This document shows, piece by piece, positions 34,096-41,632 of a stretch of DNA of 64,000 nt. The DNA is taken from NCBI RefSeq assembly GCF_002005205.3, contig NZ_CP019702.2, positions 1,492,001 through 1,556,000 of the forward strand, written 5' to 3'. Under the pieces are notes generated by a model, which was not told the DNA's origin, searched no databases, and saw only the letters and a program-made list of their open reading frames with translations. A program made the translations under genes and the position numbers. The number at the start of each line of letters is the position of its first letter. Position 1 is the stretch's first letter. The stretch comes from Rhizobium rhizogenes. GTDB lineage: Bacteria; Pseudomonadota; Alphaproteobacteria; Rhizobiales; Rhizobiaceae.

Positions 34096-34571
34096 TCATT
34101 GAATTCGATCCGCGTCAGATGAATGCGATGCTGCACGATGACGACGATTTTACGAATTATTTTACCAGGGAAGTGATGCCAAAGCATCTGCCCAGTTTCT
34201 CTGATATGGCGGGGTCGCCCCAGGCTACCGAAATGACACGTTGGGGCAGACGCTATGCGGAGCATTTCGGCTTTTCCGATCCAGTTTATCAAATTCACTT
34301 TGTCGTTTTGATGTGGAGGATCGGCCCGGATTTCTTTCTCTTCGAACCGTATAAATCCATCCTGGGAGACCGAAGCCAAACCGAGGAACAACGTATCGAG
34401 CGCTGTAACCTTGAGCCGACCATGAGCCAGGAGGGAAATGCGATTGCGCGGAGCGACAATGCCTTCTGGTTCCCGCAATATATGAAGAACAACATTCTCG
34501 GCGTCCCTTATGACGACATCGAGGAGGAGTTCGAGCGTGAGCGTGCTGCCAAGGCGAGAGACGTTCAATGA
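34092..34571 (+). CDS. Unknown 159-aa protein of the type VI effector module
   Basis: Not assigned to a named family. A cytosolic-looking protein without signal or membrane segment, rich in aromatic and acidic residues (RWGRRYAEHFGFSDPVYQI, then WRIGPDFFLFEPYKSIL), ending in an acidic-basic helix. It overlaps both the DUF4123 adaptor and the toxin gene by 4 bp, so it is made together with them. Similar small proteins with a YA..FGF...... motif follow DUF4123 in other type VI loci as I recall them. A second chaperone or adaptor subunit is the natural guess; this is inference. Confidence 0.8.
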   Translation: MIIEFDPRQMNAMLHDDDDFTNYFTREVMPKHLPSFSDMAGSPQATEMTRWGRRYAEHFGFSDPVYQIHFVVLMWRIGPDFFLFEPYKSILGDRSQTEEQRIERCNLEPTMSQEGNAIARSDNAFWFPQYMKNNILGVPYDDIEEEFERERAAKARDVQ

Positions 34572-35491
34572 GCCAGCATCTTGATGATCTCGTCAATGTC
34601 CCGGATACACGCGAGCTTGAACTGGCCCGCCGCGATCTGGATATGCTGAACCAGCGCTATACCGAAATCGCGAAAGAAGCGGGTTGGCTGGCTGCTTCGT
34701 CCGTGCCCGTGGTGGGCGGTGTCGTGGATGTTGCGAGCGCGATTGGAAACGCCTGGACCGGCAACTGGGCAGATGCCGGGCTTGATCTGGTCGGTCTTAT
34801 TCCTGTCTGGGGTGATGGGGCCAAGGCCGCTGCCAAGGGCACCAAGATTGCGCGGTATGCGGAAAAACTGATGAGTCAGGTTGCTGCCGCCCAGCGCAAG
34901 GTCAAGGCGCTCGAAGACCATGTACGAAAGTCGGCAGCGGCATCGAAATATTGGGCTTCCAAGCGCGGCGAAGCATACCGCAAGCTTCAGGAAGATCTGA
35001 GAAAATGCAATACGAAGGCATGCCGTCAGAAAAAGATCGACGAGTATAAGAACGGCGGCAAATACAAGAACATTCCCCGGGAGGGGAAGTGGTCTGGAGA
35101 GCCGGGCAACAGTAAGTGGTCCCCTGAACCAGGGACGCCGGCCGACAAGGCGTTGAAAGAATATGGGCAGGATGGCGTTCAATACCGAAATGGTAAGCCC
35201 GATTTCTCGCCCTTCAGCCAAAAAGGCCCAGACGGCAAGCCCATCGAAGCACGAATACCTGATATGCAGGGCAACCACGCCGCGCGAAATGGCGATTTCG
35301 GGCAAGCGAGAACAGCGATGAAAGAGAGGTATGGCAGCTGGAACGCTTCCAAAATGGAGGATGGCTACACGTGGCACCACAATGAAGATACATCAACGAT
35401 GCAGCTTGTTGATGAACGAATCCATGCCGTAAAGTCGGGCGGAGGTGCGCATACCGGGGGCGCTTCAGCAGTAAAAGACCCTGCTTATTGA
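34568..35491 (+). CDS. Type VI effector with C-terminal WHH nuclease toxin domain
   Basis: A 307-residue polymorphic-toxin-like effector. The N-terminal third has a hydrophobic hairpin (VPVVGGVVDVASAIGNAW and AGLDLVGLIPVWGDG), as in effectors that cross membranes or dock on VgrG. A charged coiled helix (about 100-150) and a Gly/Pro-rich linker follow. The C-terminal domain (about 220-307) carries GYTWHHNEDTSTMQLVDERIH with W269-H270-H271 and AHTGGASAVK, the pattern of the WHH group of HNH/endonuclease VII toxins. These cut DNA in rival cells. No PAAR is fused; a separate PAAR gene lies downstream. The next gene is the predicted immunity gene. Confidence 0.85.
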   Translation: MSQHLDDLVNVPDTRELELARRDLDMLNQRYTEIAKEAGWLAASSVPVVGGVVDVASAIGNAWTGNWADAGLDLVGLIPVWGDGAKAAAKGTKIARYAEKLMSQVAAAQRKVKALEDHVRKSAAASKYWASKRGEAYRKLQEDLRKCNTKACRQKKIDEYKNGGKYKNIPREGKWSGEPGNSKWSPEPGTPADKALKEYGQDGVQYRNGKPDFSPFSQKGPDGKPIEARIPDMQGNHAARNGDFGQARTAMKERYGSWNASKMEDGYTWHHNEDTSTMQLVDERIHAVKSGGGAHTGGASAVKDPAY

Positions 35492-35501
35492 GGAAAATAT
35501 T

Positions 35502-36032
35502 ATGAGCGTTACTTTGGATGAAGCAATCGCCAGAATGCAGGCAACGGGCGATTGGTCTTTTGAGGAAGACTCTCTCTGGTCTGCCCAAGATATTCACGAA
35601 TTTGAGGACTACACCACATTGTCCGTGCCGGAGCAGCTTGCTGCGGTTCTCATGCGTTATGGCTGGAATGGCTTCGAACAACCCGATATCTACGCAAATT
35701 TTGTTGTGACGTATGAGGATGGCGGGCGTTCCGCGCATGAAGTTCAAGTTCTGGTTTCTGGCAAGAAGCGGTTTTATGATCGATACGACATGTTCATAAG
35801 CAGCTCCACGTGGCCTGACCAGTTCACCTTACCAATGATATTCTTCGGCACCGCTGACGGTGGGAATTCGTATTTGTTGATGAATGGTCAGGATAAGACC
35901 GACAACCGGGTATGGCTGTGGGAACAAGCGTCGGATCCCTTCGGCACAGGAAATAACGCGCGGGGCCTGGGTTTCGCCGCCCCGTCTCTTTATGAGTTCT
36001 TCTACAATCTTAAAAAGGCCGACGAGATATAA
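35502..36032 (+). CDS. SUKH (SMI1/KNR4)-like immunity protein
   Basis: A 176-residue acidic cytosolic protein directly after the toxin gene, with GAGGAAA before its ATG. The arrangement LSVPEQLAAVLMRYGWNGF, later LPMIFFGTADGGNSYLLM and a C-terminal APSLYEFFYNL matches the SUKH superfamily. That fold is the most common immunity partner of HNH/WHH nuclease toxins. It would bind and neutralise the toxin in the producing cell and in siblings. Sequence match to SUKH is by pattern and is moderate; the position makes immunity the best explanation. Confidence 0.75.
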   Translation: MSVTLDEAIARMQATGDWSFEEDSLWSAQDIHEFEDYTTLSVPEQLAAVLMRYGWNGFEQPDIYANFVVTYEDGGRSAHEVQVLVSGKKRFYDRYDMFISSSTWPDQFTLPMIFFGTADGGNSYLLMNGQDKTDNRVWLWEQASDPFGTGNNARGLGFAAPSLYEFFYNLKKADEI

Positions 36033-36821
36033 ATGCTTGGTCTGCACGAAAAATGGCGAGCAACCTTCATCGAATCCTGGCCCGACGAGGTGTGCGAGTT
36101 GGGATTGCCCTTCGAGCAGTTGCTTATTTCGGAGCGGGATCGCGCCGCGATAGGAAGTAGAACTGCGGCTTTCCGCGAGCTGTTCGACATAGATGAACTC
36201 ACCCAGCTATCGGATGAATTTCGCATAGGCATAGATGCCAAAACGGCGGTTTTCAAAGATGGTGCTCATTTTCGTCTCGGAGGATGCAGTTTCAAGCAGC
36301 CGGGACGGTATCAGGCGAGCCCGATCTTCAACAGCGCCCAACTCATGTCTCATATATTGCGGGATAACCCCCGTGTGGCGGGACTTCTTGCCAGTTCACT
36401 TCAAGATAAATTTGACGTCTGCATGTTCATACGGCCGTGGAAAGACATTCCGAAATGGTCTGAGTTCAGGCTCTTCATGAAAAACCGGGAATTCATTGGC
36501 GCCTCGCAGTATTTTCATACCGCTTTTTTTCCTGAGATAGAAGCCAATGCCAAATCCATCGCAGCAGCTCTGGTCGATTTTGCGGATCGTTTCAGGGAGG
36601 TCGCTCATATTGATGATGCTATCGTCGACATTTACCTGAAACCCGACGATGTCGCCGGATTTGAAGCTGTGCTTCTGGACCTTAACCCGCTCATCGTACG
36701 GTCCGATCCGTGTCTTTTTCAGTGGAGGAACGGGGGGGATTTTGACAGGGGGCTGCGGTTCCGGGGCGGGAATAATCGAGTGCTCGCCATAGCGCCGCTG
36801 CCTTTTGCACATGCGGCTTGA
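36033..36821 (+). CDS. D123/CDC123-like ATP-grasp protein in type VI module
   Basis: A 262-residue protein starting right after the immunity stop codon. The second half fits the D123 (cell division cycle 123) family of ATP-grasp proteins: VCMFIRPWKDIPKWSEFRLF, FMKNREFIGASQYF, then IVDIYLKPDDVAGFEAVLLD and DLNPLIVRSDPCLFQW. In these the Arg-Pro-Trp, Glu-Phe-Arg and Asp-x-Asn-Pro elements form the nucleotide and metal site. Eukaryotic CDC123 assembles translation factor eIF2; the function of bacterial members is not established. No signal or membrane segment. Encoded between the immunity and PAAR genes, it could be a second immunity factor, an effector-modifying enzyme or a passenger. Confidence 0.65.
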   Translation: MLGLHEKWRATFIESWPDEVCELGLPFEQLLISERDRAAIGSRTAAFRELFDIDELTQLSDEFRIGIDAKTAVFKDGAHFRLGGCSFKQPGRYQASPIFNSAQLMSHILRDNPRVAGLLASSLQDKFDVCMFIRPWKDIPKWSEFRLFMKNREFIGASQYFHTAFFPEIEANAKSIAAALVDFADRFREVAHIDDAIVDIYLKPDDVAGFEAVLLDLNPLIVRSDPCLFQWRNGGDFDRGLRFRGGNNRVLAIAPLPFAHAA

Positions 36822-36843
36822 TTTAGTTGAAAAGGAGGAGCCA

Positions 36844-37149
36844 ATGACCGCCAGCCCAGTCTCCCTTAAAGGCCATATGCACATCTGTCCCAAAGTCGAT
36901 CCCGGCCCGAGACCGCATGTCGGTGGCCCTTTAGTCTCCACTCAACAGAATTTTGTTACTGTTGAAGGCGTGCCGGTTGCCACCGTGGGGGACAGTCTGC
37001 TCTGCACGGGTGTTCCCACAACTTCGGATAGGATCACATCTGGTTCTGCAGTCGCCAGTATAAACGGCAAAAAGATTGCCCGGTTGGGTGATGCATGTGC
37101 TCACGGTGGCAAGCTTGTCCAAGGCGTTCCGTGGCTGACATTTGAATGA
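36844..37149 (+). CDS. PAAR-domain type VI spike tip protein
   Basis: A 101-residue single-domain PAAR protein that caps the VgrG trimer. It shows HMHICPKVDPGPRPHVGGP, then VPVATVGDSLLCTG, ITSGSAVASINGKKIARLGD and ACAHGGKL. The ligands of the tip metal are likely the His and Cys residues of HICPK, the Cys of LLCTG and those of ACAHGG. No effector is fused. ATG 36844 follows AAAGGAGGA. It closes the vgrG-to-PAAR module, so the locus supplies both parts of the spike tip and relies on a type VI core apparatus elsewhere. Confidence 0.9.
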   Translation: MTASPVSLKGHMHICPKVDPGPRPHVGGPLVSTQQNFVTVEGVPVATVGDSLLCTGVPTTSDRITSGSAVASINGKKIARLGDACAHGGKLVQGVPWLTFE

Positions 37150-37224
37150 AGGCGGCATGCATTGGTGGCTAATAACAGTTGGTAGCGTGAATACGCGTTC
37201 AACGCTGTATTGATTGCAACAGGG

Positions 37225-37697
37225 CTGCGCAACACTACAGCATGCAATGGAACGAGACGGACCTTGATTATCTGACGCGCCGTTTCGAGGAGGACGGGCT
37301 GTTCTACTGGTTCAGCCATGAGGATGGTTCCCACAAGCTGCATGTGGCCGACAGCGCCAGCGGCTGGCTTGCCCCGTCGGCTTCGGCGCAGGGCGAGGGC
37401 AGGGTGCGTCTGGCGCAGGGGTCTTCGGACCGCAACCACATCAATGACTGGGCGCGGCGTTTTTCCTATGTGTCGGGCCAGCGGGCGGGTGCGGACTGGA
37501 ACTTCGAGACGCCGGGCATGGTGCCGGGCACGATGACGCCGTCGCTGGTGCAGATGCCGGATGCGACGAAGCGTGAGCTTTATGAATATCCGGCCCGGAT
37601 CAGCACGGTTGAAGAGGCCGAGCGGGCGCAGAAACTCAGAACCCAGTCGATCGAGGCGGATCATGACCGGGTGTTCGGTTCGTCCACCTCGCGCATT
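37225..37697 (+). repeat. Direct repeat copy B, vgrG fragment
   Basis: Ungapped second copy of 31596-32068, offset 5629, about 97% identical by hand count. It begins abruptly at CTGCGCAACACTACAG and ends at GCGCATT. The preceding and following bases show no similarity to vgrG. Confidence 0.92.
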
Positions 37698-37808
37698 GAA
37701 GAGGCCGAGTATATGCTCGCCCGCTCCAGCAAGTCACCTGCGGAACGGGTGTACTACGCCAGGCGTGCCTGTGTCGACGCCGCATCGCATCAGGAGATGC
37801 AGAGATGA
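37225..37808 (+). pseudogene. Truncated vgrG fragment fused to an unrelated tail
   Basis: The fragment encodes only VgrG residues about 158-315 (from the middle of the gp27-like region). It then runs in frame into 36 unrelated residues (EEAEYMLARSSKSPAERVYY and beyond) ending at 37808. It lacks the N-terminus, the OB domain and the needle, so it cannot form a spike. At the junction the sequence TTGAAGAGGCCGAG (37696-37709) repeats one found 87 bases earlier in the fragment (37609-37622). This suggests a short-homology recombination made the fusion. Such fragments usually mark displaced effector-immunity cassettes. Confidence 0.8.
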
Positions 37809-37847
37809 AATTTCGCCCAGAAAGTAAAGAACACAAGGAAACACACT

Positions 37848-38378
37848 GTGACTGAAATTTGGATCGTCAACCCTCATAAAGGTCTGGGGCCGCTCGAATT
37901 CGGCATGGCACAGGCCCAAGTTGCCGAGTTTGAGAATGTGATGGGACCTATCGATGAAACGACCGAGGAAACATTACCTAACGGCGGTTCGGCAATTAAT
38001 GAATTTCGTGATTGCGACGCCCCACTCTGCTCATTTCAAGAAGGAGTTCTGACCTTTCTCTCCATCGGGCAGTCCGACATAATTGACGTCCGGTTCCAAG
38101 ACGTCTCGATATTCCGGGACGATCCGAAACGCGTCTATTCAGCACTCGGAAGAGCGGCAGGGTCAGTTTTCTGGAACCACAATAGCGTGATAATGCCCTC
38201 GCTTGGACTGGAATTGGCGGGCTTCGTGATCGAGTACAGTCCAAAAGGAAAACCACCCATTTTCGTGAGCAAGAGTACCGGCTTTACTTGGCCCCAATTG
38301 GTGCTGTTCAAGCCAGGTCACGAGACTTTCCAAAAAGAGAACTTGATCGAAATAACGAATGATGGCCTGCTGGCCTAA
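37848..38378 (+). CDS. Unknown 176-aa protein, possible orphan immunity protein
   Basis: Not recognised. An acidic, cytosolic-looking protein with no signal peptide, starting at GTG 37848 behind AAGGAAA. It contains HKGLGPLEFGMAQAQVAEFE, a phrase common in small proteins of polymorphic-toxin loci, then GVLTFLSIGQSDIIDVRF and SPKGKPPIFVSKSTGFTW. Base composition is less GC-rich than the flanking metabolic genes. It lies just after the truncated vgrG copy with no toxin beside it, the usual setting of an orphan immunity gene kept after loss of its effector. That role is inferred from context. Confidence 0.6.
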   Translation: MTEIWIVNPHKGLGPLEFGMAQAQVAEFENVMGPIDETTEETLPNGGSAINEFRDCDAPLCSFQEGVLTFLSIGQSDIIDVRFQDVSIFRDDPKRVYSALGRAAGSVFWNHNSVIMPSLGLELAGFVIEYSPKGKPPIFVSKSTGFTWPQLVLFKPGHETFQKENLIEITNDGLLA

Positions 38379-38590
38379 TACGAGAGCGGGTCCGTGGTTC
38401 GATTGCTTTCAAAGCGAAGTAAGTCGCAGTGCATACCCGAGCGAGGACGGCAAACTCACTCAACGTTCGCACGAGACAGCCGTTGCTCCGACCATCGTCA
38501 ACGGCAAGGTCGGACACGACCAGATGGCCGCGCCACGAAGAACTGCGTCAAGACGAGGACGGGTATCGCCCTTCCCCGCTGCTGCATGCC

Positions 38591-39502
38591 CTAGCCAATG
38601 GCTGACTGGACTTCGAAACCCGTCGGGATCGCCTTCTGCGCGCCCGGCCGGGTGCAGGCGAGCGATCCGGCAGCGGCCGCCCGGCGGAGCGCGTCGGGGA
38701 AGGGCAGGCGGGCGGCGATTGACGCGGCCAGATAACCGCAGAAGGTATCTCCCGCGCCGACGGTGTCGACCGGCGTTATCGTCAGCCCTTTGGTCCTGTG
38801 GATCTGCCCCTCATGAATGGCGATAACGCCTTCTGCGCCCATCGTCACGATAAAGCTCTGTCCGGATATTCCGTGCAGATCTTTCAGCTTTGCATCAAGG
38901 TCTTCCAGGGCCAGTGGATCGCCGCCGACGAGGAGCTGAAACTCCGTTTCATTTGCGATGACGATGTCGGCAAGTGCTGCAAGGGCCGAAGCTTCTGGCA
39001 AGGCGGGCGCCAGGTTGAGAATGGTGGTCACGCCCTTCTGACGGGACAGAACAAGCGCGCGCTCCACCATCGGCACCGGTATTTCCAGCTGCAGCATCAA
39101 TACGTCGCCCTCTTGCATCGCGGCGATTGCCGCGTCCACATCGGTGCCGGCAAGTTCGCCATTGGCGCCGGGAACCACGATGATCGCGTTTTCGCCATCG
39201 CCGGTGACGCTGATCAGTGCCGTGCCGGTTGGCGTTTGCAGGCGTCTTACGTTCCAGAGATCGACCCCCGCTTCATCCAGCAATGCGAGCGCCATGTCCG
39301 CGAAAGGATCCTGACCGACGGCCCCGACAAGCCGGACATCCACACCCGCACGCCGCGCCGCCAGCGCCTGGTTTGCGCCTTTCCCTCCCGCTTCGACGGC
39401 AAAGGCTTCGCCGGCAACGGTTTCTCCCGGCCGGGGCAGGCGCTGCGTCCGCGCCACAAGGTCGATATTGATTGAACCCAGCACCGTAATCATGAACGTC
39501 AT
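38591..39502 (-). CDS. rbsK: Ribokinase (PfkB family)
   Basis: A 303-residue PfkB-family sugar kinase. It has the ribokinase opening VLGSINIDLVARTQRLPRPG, GGKGANQALAARRAG, and DTVGAGDTFCGYLAAS, which contains the catalytic Asp and anion hole. It phosphorylates D-ribose (or a closely related pentose) at O5 with ATP. ATG 39502 follows AGGAGAGA closely; ATG 39493 is an alternative. It diverges from lacI across one LacI-type operator and is thus probably co-regulated with the importer and the ADP-ribosylglycohydrolase-family gene. Released ribose is the likely substrate in this setting. Confidence 0.9.
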   Translation of the reverse strand: MTFMITVLGSINIDLVARTQRLPRPGETVAGEAFAVEAGGKGANQALAARRAGVDVRLVGAVGQDPFADMALALLDEAGVDLWNVRRLQTPTGTALISVTGDGENAIIVVPGANGELAGTDVDAAIAAMQEGDVLMLQLEIPVPMVERALVLSRQKGVTTILNLAPALPEASALAALADIVIANETEFQLLVGGDPLALEDLDAKLKDLHGISGQSFIVTMGAEGVIAIHEGQIHRTKGLTITPVDTVGAGDTFCGYLAASIAARLPFPDALRRAAAAGSLACTRPGAQKAIPTGFEVQSAIG

Positions 39503-39566
39503 TCTCTCCTGTTTGGGGATGCGGCCAAGCCACTTCAAAATTGCTATTGTCTCCCGCATTTTGTCG

Positions 39567-39580
39567 TGGTAACGTTCCCA
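39567..39580. promoter_or_regulatory. LacI-family operator between rbsK and lacI
   Basis: TGGTAACGTTCCCA is a near-perfect palindrome of the LacI/GalR type, with central AACGTT and one mismatch between arms. It lies 65 bases upstream of rbsK and 46 bases upstream of lacI, so it can control both directions. It matches the perfect palindrome at 40725-40740 at 13 of 14 positions. Confidence 0.75.
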
Positions 39581-39625
39581 CGTCAATCGGTGAAGTGTCG
39601 TCTTTGCCGTGTGGGAGGATTTAAA

Positions 39626-40669
39626 TTGGGAAATGAAGCGGGCCGGAGAGCGACCATCGTTGATGTCGCGAAAAAGGCGGGCGTGTCGAAAAGCACGGTC
39701 GCCCGCGTTCTCGCCGGCTCACCGAACATTTCTGACGAGGCGGCCGAGCGGGTTCGCGCGGCGGTTCTGGCCACGGGTTACGAGCGCAATCATCTTGCCG
39801 TGGGCATGCGTTCCGGCCGGAGCGGCCTGCTCGGGCTGGTCATCCCCGATATTACCAACCCGTTCTGGGCTGAAGTCGCGCGTGGCGCGCAGGATCGTGC
39901 GGCTCAGGAGGGTGTGTCGCTGCTGGTGTTTTCGTCCGACTGGGACGCGGCAAAGGAAGCTTCGCATTTTCGGGCGCTGCGACAGGCGCGTGTCGACGGT
40001 GCGATCATCAACCCTGTGGCCGACAATCTCGACGACCTTGATCGCTTTGGAATGCCCTTCGTGCTGATCGGTTCGAGTGCGGAGCGCTTCCCCGATACGT
40101 CAAGCGTTGGTTCCGACATAGCCCAGGGTGTACGCCTCGGCATGGATATATTGCTGGCCCATGGCCACAGGAACCCGGCCCTGATCCTCGGCCCCAAGTC
40201 TCGCCTGGCGCGCGCCCGGTTCCTGAGGGCGGTTCATGATCATTGTGTCGAACTGGACATGGATCCATCGGTATTAACGACAGAGGATAGCGACTATACC
40301 GTCGATGGCGGCAGGCTGGCGATGCACAAGCTTCTGGCCGCAGCCGATAAAGGCAAGCCGCTTTCTGTCTTTTGCGCTAATGATCTCATGGCTTTAGGCG
40401 CAATTCTGGCCGTTCGGGAAGCTGGCCTTTCCTGCCCGGATGACGTCTCCATTCTCGGCTTTGACGGAATTCCGTCCGGTGCCTTTTCCTGGCCTGGTTT
40501 GACCACGATTGAAAAGGACGGACGGCAGATCGGGTCGACGGCGGTCATCAGCCTGTTTGAGGAAATGGCCGGCCGTTCGGATCATCATCGTATTTATGTG
40601 CCGTGCCGTGTCGTGGAGCGGGGATCGGTGGCCAACCTTTCGGCTGCAAAAGTCGGCCGGGTGGCATAG
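39626..40669 (+). CDS. LacI-family transcriptional regulator
   Basis: A 347-residue repressor. The N-terminal helix-turn-helix (about residues 8-55; IVDVAKKAGVSKSTVARVL) is followed by hinge helix and a periplasmic-binding-like effector domain (GLVIPDITNPFWAEVARGA, SILGFDGIPSG). The start is TTG 39626, taken because of the GGGAGG ribosome site 7 bases upstream and because upstream codons are not LacI-like. It is followed by the first permease gene after 15 bases. Operators at 39567 and 40725 are its probable targets. The ligand is probably ribose or the imported ribosylated compound. Confidence 0.92.
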   Translation: MGNEAGRRATIVDVAKKAGVSKSTVARVLAGSPNISDEAAERVRAAVLATGYERNHLAVGMRSGRSGLLGLVIPDITNPFWAEVARGAQDRAAQEGVSLLVFSSDWDAAKEASHFRALRQARVDGAIINPVADNLDDLDRFGMPFVLIGSSAERFPDTSSVGSDIAQGVRLGMDILLAHGHRNPALILGPKSRLARARFLRAVHDHCVELDMDPSVLTTEDSDYTVDGGRLAMHKLLAAADKGKPLSVFCANDLMALGAILAVREAGLSCPDDVSILGFDGIPSGAFSWPGLTTIEKDGRQIGSTAVISLFEEMAGRSDHHRIYVPCRVVERGSVANLSAAKVGRVA

Positions 40670-40684
40670 GGAGGTAATTCTGCA

Positions 40685-41632
40685 ATGAACCAGGGAGTGG
40701 TGTCGCCATCCGGTGGCGTTAAATTTGGGAACGTTCCCAAGAAAAGAGGAAAATCGATCCGCGAATGGTGGCCCTATTATGCCATGATGGCGCCGGCGCT
40801 GATCTTCTTCTTCATCTTCCATTACATGCCGATCTGGGAAGCGAAGATCGCCTTCGAGCAGCTGCGCATCATTCCGCCGAATATCTGGGTCGGGTTGAAG
40901 CATTTTGAACTGCTGTTCTCCTCTCCGATCTTCTGGCAGGTGCTTGCCAATACGCTGATCATCTCGGCCATGAAGATCGTGTTCGTCTTTCCGGTGCCGA
41001 TCCTCGTCGCATTGCTGCTGAACGAGGTGCGGGGCACGGGAACGCGCAAGTTCCTGCAGTCGGCGATCTATCTGCCGCATTTCCTGTCCTGGGTGGTCAT
41101 CGCGGGCATTTTCATTGCGGTTCTTTCTCCAAGCACGGGCGCGGTCAATGAAGTGACCGGCTTCTTCGGGATACAGCCGGTCTCCTTCATGACGGAGAAT
41201 GGGACAATCCGCTGGGTGCTGGTCTTTTCGGAAATCTGGCGTTCGGCCGGGTGGGACAGCCTTCTCTATCTCGCCGCCATCATGGCCATCGATCAGGAGC
41301 TTTATCAGGCCGCCGAGATCGATGGCGCCAACCGCTGGCAGAAAATCCTCTATGTGACGATTCCGGGCATTGTTCCCACCATCGCGACACTGTTCATCCT
41401 GAATGCCGGCATGTTCCTCAATGCCGATCTCAACCAGGTCATCAACTTCACCAACGACATCGTCCGCAGCCATATCGATATCCTCGATACCTATGTCTAC
41501 CGGATCGGCCTGCAGACGGGACAATATTCCCTGGCCACGGCCGCCGGCCTGTTCAAGGCCGCTCTCGGGATGTTGCTGATCACGGGCGCGCATCTTCTTT
41601 CCAAAAAACTGACCGGCAAGGGAGTCTGGTGA
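40685..41632 (+). CDS. ABC importer permease 1 (LplB/UgpA-like, CUT1)
   Basis: A 315-residue inner-membrane permease with six main hydrophobic segments, the first being YAMMAPALIFFFIFHYMPIW. The EAA loop that contacts the ATPase is present (AAEIDGANRWQKILYVTIPG). The subgroup resembles LplB-type permeases that pair with YtcP and lipoprotein-like binding proteins. ATG 40685 has GGGAGG nearby. A perfect LacI operator (40725-40740) is embedded in codons 14-19, an unusual position. It ends TGATG with permease 2, so both are coupled. Confidence 0.9.
   Translation: MNQGVVSPSGGVKFGNVPKKRGKSIREWWPYYAMMAPALIFFFIFHYMPIWEAKIAFEQLRIIPPNIWVGLKHFELLFSSPIFWQVLANTLIISAMKIVFVFPVPILVALLLNEVRGTGTRKFLQSAIYLPHFLSWVVIAGIFIAVLSPSTGAVNEVTGFFGIQPVSFMTENGTIRWVLVFSEIWRSAGWDSLLYLAAIMAIDQELYQAAEIDGANRWQKILYVTIPGIVPTIATLFILNAGMFLNADLNQVINFTNDIVRSHIDILDTYVYRIGLQTGQYSLATAAGLFKAALGMLLITGAHLLSKKLTGKGVW
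40725..40740. promoter_or_regulatory. Perfect LacI-type operator inside permease 1 gene
   Basis: TTGGGAACGTTCCCAA is an exact 16-bp palindrome with the LacI/GalR core AACGTT. It lies 41 bases into the coding region of permease 1, about 1.15 kb from the operator at 39567. The pair could support repression by DNA looping or a roadblock to transcription, as with auxiliary operators in lac and gal. Confidence 0.75.

Noticed and set aside
31596..37697. The 473-bp direct repeats as ends of an insertion sequence or transposon
   Set aside because: The repeats are coding vgrG sequence, there is no transposase between them and no terminal inverted repeats.
38359..38826. Open frame between the orphan gene and rbsK
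   Set aside because: It runs into antisense rbsK and has no recognisable composition; 38379-38590 appears non-coding.
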